From contig NC_057864.1 in NCBI RefSeq assembly GCF_019393635.1, forward strand, positions 494,157,216-494,221,215: a stretch of DNA of 64,000 nt, in the 5' to 3' direction. The translations under genes and the position numbers were made by a program. Below the pieces are notes generated by a model. It ran no database searches. It was not told where the DNA came from and was given only the letters and a program-made list of their open reading frames with translations. Of this stretch, positions 47,590 through 58,500 are shown piece by piece. The stretch is from Dromiciops gliroides (Eukaryota; Chordata; Mammalia; Microbiotheria; Microbiotheriidae). Each line of letters begins with the position of its first letter. The first letter of the stretch is position 1.

Positions 47590-48950
47590 ATATTTATCCA
47601 TCATATCTATCTATCATATCTATCCATTCTGACTATAGTTCCACAAAATTTGAATTTTTGTTTTTCTATTTGCTAGTAATAATTTCTCCTTGACCTGGGA
47701 GCTTTGAAACTTGCCTCTAATGTTCTTGCGAGTTTTCATTTGGGAAAACCCTTTCAGGTGGTAATGAGTGAATTTTTTCAATTTCTATTTTACTCTCTAG
47801 TTCTCAAATGTCAGGGCAATTTTCCTTAATAATTTGAAGTATAATGTCTAGACTCTTTTTAAAAAAAAATCATGACTTTTAGGTAGTCTAACAATTCTTG
47901 TTATCTCTCCTTCATTTGTTTTCCAGATCAGTTGTTTTTCCAGTGAGTTATTTCTCATCAAGATAGTTCTCTATTTTTCTTTTTCATTTAAAAAATTTTA
48001 TCTCTTAATATTTTATGAAGTCACTACCTTTGCTCAATTCTAATTTTTAAGGAATTATTTTCTTCAGTAAGTTTTGGGACCTTTTTCCAATTGATTGACT
48101 TTCTTTTCATAATTTCCTTACATTACTTTCTTTTCCTAATTTTACCTCTACTACTCTTGATTTTTTTTAATAGCATGTTTTGGTCTGTATTCAGACTATC
48201 AGTTCTTTCTCCAGAGGTAGATAGTATGCTTCACCATTAGTCCTTTGGATTTGTCTTGAATCATCGTTAGTTAAGAATAGTTAAGTCACAGTTCTTCATC
48301 ATACAATATTGCTCTCACTGTGCACAACATTCTCCTTGCTGCTGCTCACTTCACTATACATTAGTTCATAGGAGTCGTTCCAGGTTTTTCTGAAACCATT
48401 CTACTTGTTATTTCTTATAGCATAATAGAATTCCATTACATTCATACACCACAACTTGTTCAGCCATTCCCCTTTTGATGGGCATCCCCTCAATTTCTAA
48501 TTCTTTGTTACCACTAAAAGAGCAGCTATAAATATTTTTATACATATGGGTCCTTTTGCCTTTTTAATTATCTCTTTGGGATATAGATCCAGTAGTGTTA
48601 TTGATGGATCAAAAGGTATGCACAATTTGATAGCCCTTTGGGCATATTTTAAATTGTTCTCCAGAATGCTTGGATCAGTTCACAACACCCAAATGAGTGA
48701 GTGCATTAGTGTCCCAGTTTTCCAACAGTCCCACCAGCATTTAACATTTTCCTTTTTTGTCATATTAGCCAATCTGATAAGTGTGAGGTGGTATCTTAGA
48801 GTTGTTTTAATTTGCATTTATCTTATCAAGCGATTAAGAGCGTTTTTTCATGTGACTATAAATGGCTTTTATTTCTTTGTCTGAAAACTGCCTGTTCATA
48901 TCCTTTGATCATTTATCAGTTGGGGAATGACTTGGATTCTTATAAATTTG
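45126..48950 (-). mobile_element. Large L1 LINE block, antisense, composite and rearranged
   Basis: On the minus strand it shows L1 ORF2 endonuclease segments (HLKETHFKMRYTHRAKIEGW at 46855-46794, SDHNAIKITF and WKLNNLILMNEWVKE near 46315-46210). There is antisense ORF2 C-terminal sequence at 45126-45900. About 47640-48180 looks like antisense ORF1/5' sequence. A second, separate ORF2 C-terminus and 3' end covers about 48200-48950. The reverse-transcriptase middle is absent between the endonuclease and C-terminal parts, so at least one copy is internally deleted and two copies are stacked. A SINE (47359-47497) and a CTAT/CT microsatellite (about 47540-47630) lie inside. Confidence 0.85.
47359..47497 (-). 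mobile_element. Marsupial tRNA-derived SINE nested in L1
   Basis: An antisense copy (gcagggcaatgggggttaag ... atccactgcacaacctagct) that carries more changes than the other copies, for example a short deletion in the agctagtaagtgtcaag segment. It is therefore older. Confidence 0.88.
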
Positions 48951-48952
48951 AC

Positions 48953-49250
48953 TAGATGGTATGGTGGATAGGGCACTGGCCCTGAAGTTGGGAGGCTCTG
49001 GGTTCGAATCTCACCCGAGACACTTACTAGCTGTGGGACCCTGGGCAAGTCAACCCCAATTGCCTTAAACATCTGGGGCTATCTTCAGTTGTCCTGATAT
49101 ATATCTTGCCACTGGACCCAGGTGGCTCTGGAGAAGAGAGTGAGGCTGGTGACCTTGCACAGCCCTGTCTCAATTCAATCCAATTCAGTGCGAGTCATGA
49201 CATCATCCCTATGTCATGGTCCTCTTTGAGAACAAAGGACAAACTACAGC
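48953..49250 (+). mobile_element. Long-form marsupial tRNA-derived SINE
   Basis: The head (tagatggtatggtggatagg), tRNA-related middle (gctgtgggaccctgggcaag) and extended tail (gccactggacccaggtggct ... tgagaacaaaggacaaac) are all present. It is the sense counterpart of the copy at 3511-3786. Confidence 0.88.
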
Positions 49251-50469
49251 AATATTTCTCACTATATTTGAGAAATGAGGCCTTTTTTTAGTGAGACTTA
49301 TGCAAATGGAAGGAGGAAGGGAAAGCAGCCTCCCCTCCTCTGCACAGCCACTCTAGCCTCAGTTTCCTTCACTGACAATCAAAGGTAACTCTTTATAGAG
49401 GGAGGGATCGCCCTTTGCCCTCAGGGAGCTGATGTTCTGATGTGGGCCGCCTTCCCTTGCCCACTGCATTAGGCCCTCCCCCTCCTCCTCTGACTTGCTG
49501 CAGCTAGGACCCACCGCACCCCGGCAAAAGGCCTTAGGTGAAGGTTGTCTCTTCTTGACTTCTCTTCATCCGGTGCTGATTTCTGGTCCTCCCCACTCCA
49601 ATAGAGACAAAAAAATTCCCCCCTTTAAAAAAAAAAAAGTACTGAGCAAGTGTCCTCATCAAGTCACCCTCACCCCAAAAGTCAAGTCACAGATGAAATC
49701 TTCAAGGGATTTAAAGTCTGACAGCGTGCTCATCTTTGATTCCTCAAAAAAATGGGCCGGAGAACTGGTGAATAGAAGTGTGTGTAGAATAATTCTACAC
49801 ATACATACTTGTTTGTATCAAATAGTGGCCATGGTGGGGGAGGTATGGAGGAATAGGGAAAAAAATGTACATAATAATTTTGTGGTATATTTGAAAAGGA
49901 TAACAAGTTGTGCAGAGTAGATTTGCAATTTCATGTAAAATCATCTTTTTATTGTATTGTTATGGAAATGCTTATTTTGTTCCATAAATTACAAATAAAA
50001 ATAAATTTAAACAATGAATTGGAGACTGGTTACTGAGCCAGTTTTCAGGTCAGTCAGTCTCTGGTCTGACTTTTCCTTGTAGAAATGCTGGGGGCCTTTG
50101 TAAATTTGGATATGCTTTTATCTTTGTGCATTACCCCTCATTTAGCAGGGGAAAAGCTTGTGAGGGTGATATCCAACATTCATCATATTCCAACTTTTCT
50201 CATAATGAATTATTCCCTGTAATTCAAATTGGAGGATCTTAATAATTGAGGTGAGAGTGTTCTCCTTTAGTTCCTTGTAAGATGTCTCCTTTGTGATTAA
50301 AACTCTAATATTTGACAACAAGGTGTTTGGTTAAGCTGTATTTGATATTTCCCAGCAAGTCTGTTGAATTTTACAGATCCGTCCCCTGAGCTCATTAGTT
50401 CAGGGAAATTCTCTTGTATGATTTCTTGGGGGGTGGGGGGAGGAGTTAAAACTCCCTTCTTTGCATTTT

Positions 50470-51000
50470 ACAGGTAATCATATGGTTTTCAAAATATCTT
50501 TTTTTACATCTCTACAATTTCCTCAGTATCCCTCCCCTTTTCCTCCCAGAGAGCCATCCCACATAACAAATAGTATTTTGTAAAGACCAAAAGCAGGGGA
50601 GGGAGAGAGAGGGAATCAACATCTGATCAATAATGATGAAAAAGTCTGAAAATACGTGCATTGTGCAGCTTTGCAGAGGGATCGGGTGGGTGGGAGCCCA
50701 GCTTGTTCTTTGTCATTTTAAAAGAATGACACTTGATTTTCTGGGTTATTTTTAGGCACATTGTTGCAGATATCATGCAGATTGTCTTCTTTGCCCTGAT
50801 GACTTCACTGTGCATCAGTTCAGAGCCATCTTTTCATTTTGCTCTGTATTCATCAGATTTGTCATTTCTTTTCGCCCAATAATATTCCACAACATTCTTA
50901 AAACTTGTTTCCAGTTCTTTGCTATCACAGAAATGCACTGCTATAAATATTCTGATGCATTTTGGAGCTTGCTTCTCATCAGTAGCTTTTTTGGTTGTGG
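50470..51000 (-). mobile_element. L1 LINE fragment, antisense
   Basis: Diverged antisense L1 3' UTR and ORF2 C-terminal sequence (tgacttcactgtgcatcagttc ... cccaataatattccacaaca ... cagttctttgctatcaca). It is older than the copies near 21-23 kb, judging by its changes. Confidence 0.65.
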
Positions 51001-51399
51001 GGGACAGCCAGAGAAAATACCTGGAGCCAAGAGATGGAGGGTCTTGTTGGTGGAACAGCCAGGAGGCCAGAGTTCCTGCATCAGAGAATGTGTTGGTGAG
51101 TCAGGTGTAAGGAGACTAGAAAGAGGGCTTCGAAGGACACATTGATTATTTTAGACTTGATCCTTGAGGCAATGGGGAACCACTAGAGTTTGCCGAGTAG
51201 AAGGGTGACACGATCACAACTGTGCTTTAGGAAAATCACTCTGGTGGCTGCAGGACGGAGTGGGGAGAGATCTATGGCAGGCAGACCCCCCAGTAGCTAC
51301 TACTGTAGTTCAGGAATGAGGTGACGAGGGTTGAGGGGGGAGTGTCAGAGGAGAGAAGGGGGCATGTCGCAGAGGTGAAATCAATAGACCTTGGCACCA

Positions 51400-52400
51400 T
51401 ATTGGATCTAGAGGTTGAGAGAGATGACTCCTAAATTGGAAGTCTGAGGGACCGGGAGGAGGATGCTGCCCCCCCCCCCCCAGTGATAGGGAAGTAGGAG
51501 GTAGGGAGGGTTTGGGAGAAAGAGAATGGGTTGTTTGGGACAGATTGAGTTTCTGATGTTTACAGCATGTCTGAAAGGCAGCTGGAGATCAGCAGAGTCT
51601 GGGACAGGATAGGAGGGGTCAGAGAAGTAGGAGAACCAGGAGAGAGGAGTGTCCTGAAAACAGCAGGAAGAGAGTATCAAGGATAAACATGACCCATAGC
51701 GTCCAAGGATGGATCAAGGAGGATGAGGACTGAGAAGAGGCCACTGGATTCGGCCACTAAGAGAATCATTGGTCGCTGTGGAGAGCACTTTTGGCTGCAG
51801 TGATGAGAAGCCAGACTGCAAGGAGCTAAGAAGAGAGTGCGAGGACAGAAAGTGGAGGCAGCTGGTGTAGACAAGCTTTCGGATTTAGCCACAGAGGGCA
51901 GGAGAGGTTCTAGAACCATAATTAGCAGGGGTGGAAGGGTCGAGTGAGGGTTTTTTCAGAATGGAGGAGACGTGGGCCTGTTTGTAGGCAGAAGGGAAGG
52001 AGCCGGTAGAGAGGAAGAGACTGAAAATAAGGGACAGTAGGGATGATGGAGAGGGGGTGGTCTGCAGAAGATGGGATGGAACGGGATTACTGGGGTAGAT
52101 AGAGGGGTTGGCCTTGGTAAGGAGTAAGGCCACCTCATCATGGGAGACTGGGCTGACGGAGGAGAGGGGAAGATGAGGAAGAGGGGAGAAGAGGGAGCTG
52201 ACAGCAAACGTTCTCGATTGTTTTCTCTAAAGCAAACATAAGACAAGTTCTCAGCCGAGAGTGGGGGGAAAGGGCACCATGGGAAGTCTGAGGAGGGATG
52301 AGGTTTGGGAGGGCTGTTATGAGGTGGAGGCAGGCTGCCCGGCAGCAGCAAGGGCCCAGGTGAGATCAGCTAACAAATCTGTCGTGGACCCGCTCAGAAC
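51400..52400 (-). mobile_element. L2/CR1-clade LINE reverse-transcriptase fragment, antisense
   Basis: Read on the minus strand with frame changes, it gives L2-like blocks in the right order: NPVPSHLLQTT, STGSFPSAYKQAHVSSILKK, PSLDPSTPANY, then ESSGLFSVLILLD, then PLSWFSYFSDPSY, then LFLPNPPYLLLP and QTSNLGVI. These follow the RT fingers-palm-thumb order of L2 ORF2. The copy is broken and old. Confidence 0.8.
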
Positions 52401-53180
52401 CGTAGTGTGATTTGCTCTATCGTCATTCAGCTGCTGGCACTAGCTGCATTTAAGGGAGAAAAGGCTTTGGATTTTCTAAGTTACACCCAGGTCACGCCCA
52501 GCCTGGCTTCTTGGGTCGCTGGTCACTTTTCCTGCTTACGGAGCCTCTTCAGGATCTCTCCGGGCCGCCCACTCACGGCATCGAAGTTGTCCTGCTGGGT
52601 GCCCATCTCCTTGTCCAGTCATGTTCTCTTTGAGGACCTTTGGCCGCCTCCCTTCTGTCCTCTCTCCTTTCTTCCCTTACTTCTTTGGGGGACATTCAGG
52701 GCAGGCAAAGAGCTGGGCTCCCCCAACCTCTTCATTTTGGAAGCCGCCGACGCCTCGTTTGGTTCTATTTACTGCACTTGTGTAGAGTGAGTGATCAGGC
52801 TGTTGAGAAGGCAGAGGCCTTGTGGTCACTTTATCAATCGTCTTGTAAAGCTCAATACCTAGTGTTGTGCAGTTTGACAAAAGTGGCGAAAAGACTCGAT
52901 GGGCCGAGGATTCTACTGGTGTTGGCGAGATGTCCCCTGGTACAGATGACACCCACTCCACCCCTCCCACCCCCCCAGGAAAGATCTTCCCGGGACAACA
53001 GCCTCCTGGCCCCGTAGAGTCCAGGCTCTCGCCAGCCCTGCCTTTCCAAGCGCGGCACCAAGGCTACACTTGGAAGTGGTGGCAGCAGCAAGAACCCATT
53101 CCATGTAGGTTGTGCAGGTGTTGACATTACAGGTCCTTAATGGGATCAAAAGACTCGTCTCCAGAGTAATTTTAAATGTT

Positions 53181-53186
53181 TTTAAT
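53181..53186 (-). terminator. DIP2A: Candidate DIP2A poly(A) signal (ATTAAA)
   Basis: The minus strand reads agcacATTAAAaacattt, about 2.1 kb after the DIP2A stop. It is the common variant signal. An AATAAA at 53693-53688 is an alternative. Confidence 0.4.
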
Positions 53187-53896
53187 GTGCTTTTGAAAAT
53201 CTTACTTTACAAGGCAACTTGTCATACTGTCACCCATCTCTCAATACAAAAATCTTACAATGCTTAATTTGCTATAAAACTACAGCATGAACATTGGGCT
53301 TAGGTAGTTCTCCCTGGCCAGCCCTCCTGTTATTAGTCCACCACTAAGACCGCTGGGCTTCCCATAATAAGTTATTTAGCGCTGTACATAATTACAACAG
53401 GTCATTCGAGTTCTCATATGCATTTTGGTCAGACACCACAGGCAGACACAGTAAGGGCAAACAGAACTACTCTCCACAGAGTTACTGGTGGGCAAATAAG
53501 GGCAATACTCTACAATCCGCCCGCCGTGTCAGTGAGACTCATTTGGTTTCCATAGGCTGAAGCACACCCAGCTTTCTTAGGCACTGATCCAGGCAGACCC
53601 ACCTTGCAGAGAAACCTGGCTCTCGTTGTGAGCACATGCAGTAGCCATTCCCCCAGCCCCCAGAGCTAACCACTTAGAACATACTTTTTTATTAGCATAT
53701 AAAAATAACCTATTTGCCAGAACTCGTGTGTGTCTTCAAATACTTAAGAGTATCTGAAGGATTTCACCTTGCTGATTCCTTCACTCTCTCTACCAGGTCA
53801 ACGATCCAACTGGTGAGTCAAGGGAGAACATGACCCAACCGCACGTGCTTGGAGAAACCCATGTCATAGGGGCACCACTATGTTAAAGGGTATACA

Positions 53897-53927
53897 GCGG
53901 CGGCAGCAGTAGCAGCAGCAGCAATAG
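53897..53927. repeat. Short CGG/CAG-type trinucleotide run
   Basis: The plus strand reads gcggcggcagcagtagcagcagcagc, an interrupted trinucleotide run of about ten units in the probable DIP2A 3' UTR. Confidence 0.8.
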
Positions 53928-53939
53928 ATTCAACTGCCT

Positions 53940-54290
53940 TGGAGGGGATGTGTGTGCATTTGTGTGTGTGCGTGTATGGATGTATGCACATGGATGTGTG
54001 CCCATGTATGCACAGATGCACAGCACATCTATGTATATGTGCGTGTATGTGTCTGCGTGAGACAAGACTTCCCAGAGCTTCCCTTGTAGGAACGCAGTGT
54101 ACATGTGTGTATGTGGGCATGTGTGTGGATGCACGTGCACACATGTATGTCTGAGACAAGAGCTTCCATTGTGTGAATTGTGTGCCCATGTATGTATGTA
54201 CACATGTGTGTGGATGCGTGTGTGCACACACCTGTGTGTGCGTCTGAGACAAGACTTCCCAGAGCTTCCCTTGTGGGTCACTGAGAACAC
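53940..54290. repeat. TG-rich minisatellite with a 93-94 bp higher-order period
   Basis: Irregular tgtgtg/catgtg sequence is punctuated by a non-TG block, gagacaagacttcccagagc or a variant, at 54059, 54153 and 54246. The spacing is 94 and 93 bp, so this is a tandem array of about three units rather than a plain dinucleotide repeat. Confidence 0.85.
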
Positions 54291-55309
54291 AAAGGCCTTT
54301 TCCAGGCGTGGCCCCCCGCCTAATACTTCAGATCTCGAGGGTCTGGAGTGCAAACACACACCTCACAAAACTTCTTTGTACGGACAGTGCTTTTCCTGGC
54401 AAACGTTCTAGTGTCATGAGAACAAGCAGCTCTGTCCCATGAAGTTATGGACACAAGCAGCAAGTGCCGAAGCCACCTCCTCCAGGAAACCTTTGGAGCT
54501 GCTTGGAGGTTTGGAAGCCTTGACCCAGCCCAACCTGGCACTATTCGTGAGTGTTAGTGACTGTTTTGTGGAATTCATATTCGCAGGCAGAATAACAGAG
54601 AAGCAAGCGCCTGAGTATGTGTGGGAGTAGCGTGGTGCAGGGGCAGGGGGGGGCGCAGCTGGGGGGGGGGGACAGTAGACCTGGGTCCTACTTCTGGCTC
54701 TGTCACTTTCGGTCACTCTCCCCTTTCTGGGCCTCAATTCCACACCTTTAAAACGAGGAGGCTACACTGGTTTCTTTCTATGGTCCCTTCCAGATTTAAC
54801 ACCATGTGAAGAGACTTGTCTGCTAGACATGGCATCAATAAGTCAATCAAAAAAACAAACCATAAAAAAAAGCAGGTATTGCATCTCCAATTTTTAAAAC
54901 ATGTGCAAAAACACTTGGAATACAGTAGAGAGCAGCCCCCGAGGCAGGTGCCAAGGCCTTCCCCAGGCCCCTCCACCAGTATGACACAGCAGGATCCTGG
55001 GAGCAGGACCCCTCCCGAGGGAGGGGAGCACACACCCAGCTGTTCTGTGCCCCGCTGGCCCAGGGCCCCAGGCTGGAGACCTAGGGATTGCTTCAGGGCC
55101 CTTGGCAGTCTTGAGCACATGTCCTCCAAGAATTCCAGGGATCTCTCCCCCAAATTTGCTACTGACAACCGTCAGAATGGGTGAAGGGGCAGAGATGACA
55201 GTCAGTGGAGCCTAGTTCCCTTTGTTCTCCTAGCGGGGCTTTGACTCTGGGCAGTGCGCACGGCACAGGGCGCTCTGAATCTCAGTGCTTGGCCATCTGG
55301 GCCCTGCTT

Positions 55310-55562
55310 TCACATGTTGTAGGCCACATAAATGGGGTCCAGCTGGTCGGCTAGGAATCCATCTCGCAAGTGCATGCGCTGCTTTTCCCCCCGAGAATTG
55401 ATGGGGATCACTCCAGGGTCCACAATGACCACCACGCCCACAATGAGGAAGTGCTCCTCGAGAACCACGTTGGTCACCAGGGCCACCAAGTCCAGGGCTT
55501 CCTGCTCGGGGCCTTCCAGCTCGACGACCACCACCAGCAGGTTGGTCCACGTAAACACAGCA
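55310..55562 (-). CDS. DIP2A: DIP2A last coding exon
   Basis: It completes Cys, then AVFTWTNLLVVVVELEGPEQ, EALDLVALVTNVVLEEHFLI, VGVVVIVDPGVIPINSRGEK, QRMHLRDGFLADQLDPIYVA, YNM and stop TGA (55312-55310). The acceptor is cttgtccccag. Confidence 0.97.
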
Positions 55563-58500
55563 CTGGGGACAAGAACACAGGGTCAGGGGGCAAGCCCAGC
55601 ACCTGTTGAGGACACCGCGTTCTCTGGCGGGGGGCCACGGGGCTCTCCAGTGGTGCCGCCGTTTCTCCAGGAGGCACCTTGGGTGCCCTGGTTTAAACAT
55701 CGGCCAACAAGAGAAAGGTCTGGTAAGCCAAAGGCAAAACAAGCCGCAGATGAGGAAGGGCCAGGCCAGGCACCAGGCCCAATGGCCACCAACACAGAAG
55801 GGCCCCGGCCGAGTCCAGCATACTTCATTTCCTTCGGCCCCAAAATGGCCTCTGAACCTCCCCTCTCTCCTCCCCAGGGTGGACATGTGGAGGCCGGCCT
55901 GGCCTCAGGAAGTCAGGCCCATGTAGGCCAGTGGGCCCGAGGCTGCTCTTACCACTCGGCAATGCTCTTGTGGGCTCTGATCACGGACGTCTCGATGTCG
56001 ATCGGGTGGTACCTCATGCCTCTCAGCTCCAGCGTTTCATCCAGAGAGCCGACCACGTAGAGGGCATCGTGCCTCTCTGTGAACAACACCCCCAGGTAAG
56101 GAAAACCCCAGCAAAGTCACCGTGGACGGAAAAGCATCTCACACTTGTGCGGCCCTCGGTCGGGTCCTTGCTGTACAGCTCAGGACAAAACGTGGGTCTC
56201 TCCAGTAGCCTGAAGGGACTTGACTCTAGACCAGCCAGGAGTCACGAGGCCCCTCCCTCTGCCTGTTTCCTGAGACAACAGGCCAACAAAAGCCTGAGCT
56301 AGTGAGCCAGGGGCCCAAGCCCCCCGCTGTGAGGAAGGGCTGTTTCCTCAGTCTTTGCGTCCCCAGGGCCTGGTACACAGGAGGTGCCTCATCAGTGCTC
56401 GAGGGTGGGCTGCTTAGAAGCATTTCCCTGAGGGAGGTGAAGCCAGACTGTCACGATGATGTGAACGGGCCTCCCTGGGTGGGAGAAGAAGCGGGTTTCT
56501 GCCCTGGAGCCCAGACACAGAGATGCGTGTTCATCTTCAAGGGTCGCCCCTTTCTCTCTGGCCCGACTCGACCTCCTGGCTTTGCCCCACCTGTACAAAG
56601 TGCTGGCTGTAGGGCTGCCTCTCTCTTACCTCCACTGGCATCAGTGAGATCCGTTCTCCGAAGAAAGCCCAGGTAGCCTGTCCTGGCCCAGACGGTCTGG
56701 GTATCTCCAAAAGTGAGCCGTGCGCTGAAGTGGTCAGCATGCAGAGACTCTTCCCCATAGACCGTGTAATAGCCTGTGGCGTTGTGTGGACTGCTCACCC
56801 AAATCTAGGGAAGGAAGCACCACAATCAGCCCCTGCGGGCACTGGCTGGGCTGACGGAGAGCCAGCCAGGGAGACAAAAGGCTCATTTCAGGTTCTGTAG
56901 TTTGTGGAACCGGACAGCCTGTCTTTGGCATCAAGTCATGGAGAGCTGGCAGGACAGACTCAAGGACAAGTGGGGCATGCCGCGCCTTCTGTGGTGTCAG
57001 CAGGGGCCCGGGGGATGAATGGGTTTGGTGGTCCTGCCAGCAGCCCTGACCACCCTGGTGCCCAGCAGTGGGAGACCCGAGACACAAATATTCCCCATGA
57101 TGCTCTCTCTGCATGCTCAGCGTCTGCACCTGAGGCTAGCTTTGGGAAGCGTGGCAGGCTCTGCGGTCCCAGATGCCCAGCTCAACCCCTCTGACAGAGA
57201 ACGAGGGAGCCCTGGCACACATTTCACCCACTACAACAAGCTAGAAAAACACCTCTCCTAAATCACAGGTGAGCCTTTGCCTCCAGGCGGGCCGCAGAGA
57301 GGATGACAGGCTTCTTTCCAGAAAGGAAGGGCACAGCTCCACTCTGGATCCTTGTGTTCCAAGTGTGCCATGGCCTGTGCCAACCTCTCGGGCGGCTTCC
57401 TGCTCCTCTGGCCCGTCTCTGCACCACCGCCAGGCTCCCCTTGGTGCCTCCCTCACTGCCTGGCCCAGCCCAGGGACCAACACAGCCTCCGTAACTCTCC
57501 CCTCAGAAGAGTCCTCTCTCCTCCCACTGGACCAGAAGCAGCTCCTGAGAGCAGAGCCTGGGTCCTGTCCTGGGCACCCCCCGGGCCTGGCAAACATGTC
57601 TGATGGAGTCCTCCCAGTCAACATGTGGAATCAGCATGGGCAGCATCTGAAGAGGAATGTCCTGGGGGCAGATGCTATTCTGGCCTCCTGCTGTGACTTC
57701 AGACCTGCACCCGTGGGTGCAGGGTGCCCACAAGGCAGTGCCAGGGGAAGAATTGCCCCATGGAAGCCCACACATCACACACCAGAGCCTAACTCCTCAT
57801 CCACACCCTGCTCTGGGTCGGTGCCCCTGCCCCATGGCTCCTAGGGCTGGCAGCATTGAGCCTTTTTCCTCCTCCTGCTGGGCTGGGAGGGACACAGGAG
57901 CTAACTAGCCACAGGGATGGAGGGACAGCAGTACCCTCCAGGGCAGCCACGCACAGAGCGAGGGGGCCTGGTGCCGGGGCCGAGTAAGCTGCCATCCTTT
58001 CTCATTTACTCAAGTCTCACAAAGGCAGCTGCTGCCTGGCTCCCACCCCCAGCCCCCCAGTGGGTTTGGCTGGAGCATTGGACAAGGGAGGGGGTGGAGA
58101 CACATGATGTGACATGATGATTCCAAGGCTTGGCATTCCCACTCTCAGGAAGTAAACCCTGACACTTGCCCACCTCCTGCTCACCTCACCCAGGTGGGAG
58201 TCACCAAGGGGGCCCTTCGTCTCTGTGTGAGCAATGATGACTTTGACACCAGGAAGAATCTGCAAGGAGAAAGATCGTGTCCTTGTGGGTGGGGGAGGGG
58301 CCTGAGAACACAGGGGTGTCCCTGTGGGGCGAGTGTCATATGTGAGGCCTGGGGCCCACCCCAAGGGGGCACACAGGGATGCTGATGGGCTGAGACGTCC
58401 TCCCTACCCTTCCATTGCCTCTTCAGCCCTCCACTGACGCTGCCCTGGCCTCAAACCTTCTGGGACAGCCCAGGGTACATTTCACAAGGCTGTGCTCATG

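Larger units (their letters stand above)
40401..53160. other. Intergenic region between the PRMT2 and DIP2A 3' ends
   Basis: No gene is supported. From left to right it holds MIR traces (about 40690-40910, 41600-41740), a full MIR (42110-42350), an L2 with a minisatellite (42420-43915), an L2 tail (about 44060-44340), a partial SINE (45045-45110), a large L1 block (45126-48950), a long SINE (48953-49250), an L1 fragment (about 50470-51000) and an antisense L2 (51400-52400). 49300-50030 and 52440-53160 show nothing I can name, apart from an A/T-rich repeat-like 3' end near 49920-50010. Confidence 0.6.
53165..55309 (-). other. DIP2A: Probable DIP2A 3' UTR
   Basis: Downstream of the DIP2A stop codon (minus strand) no gene or complete transposon is seen until a candidate ATTAAA signal at 53186-53181. 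Another possible signal, AATAAA, reads at 53693-53688. The last 500 bp is A/T-rich with few repeats, as in conserved 3' UTR ends. It includes a TG-rich minisatellite (53940-54290) and a short CAG/CGG-type run (53897-53927). The extent is inferred. Confidence 0.5.

Noticed and set aside
49495-49920. 141-residue ORF (…VLSKCPHQVTLTPKVKSQMK…)
   Set aside because: No family recognised; it runs into an A/T-rich repeat-like 3' end with AATAAA-type motifs near 49990. It is more likely an unnamed interspersed repeat than a gene.
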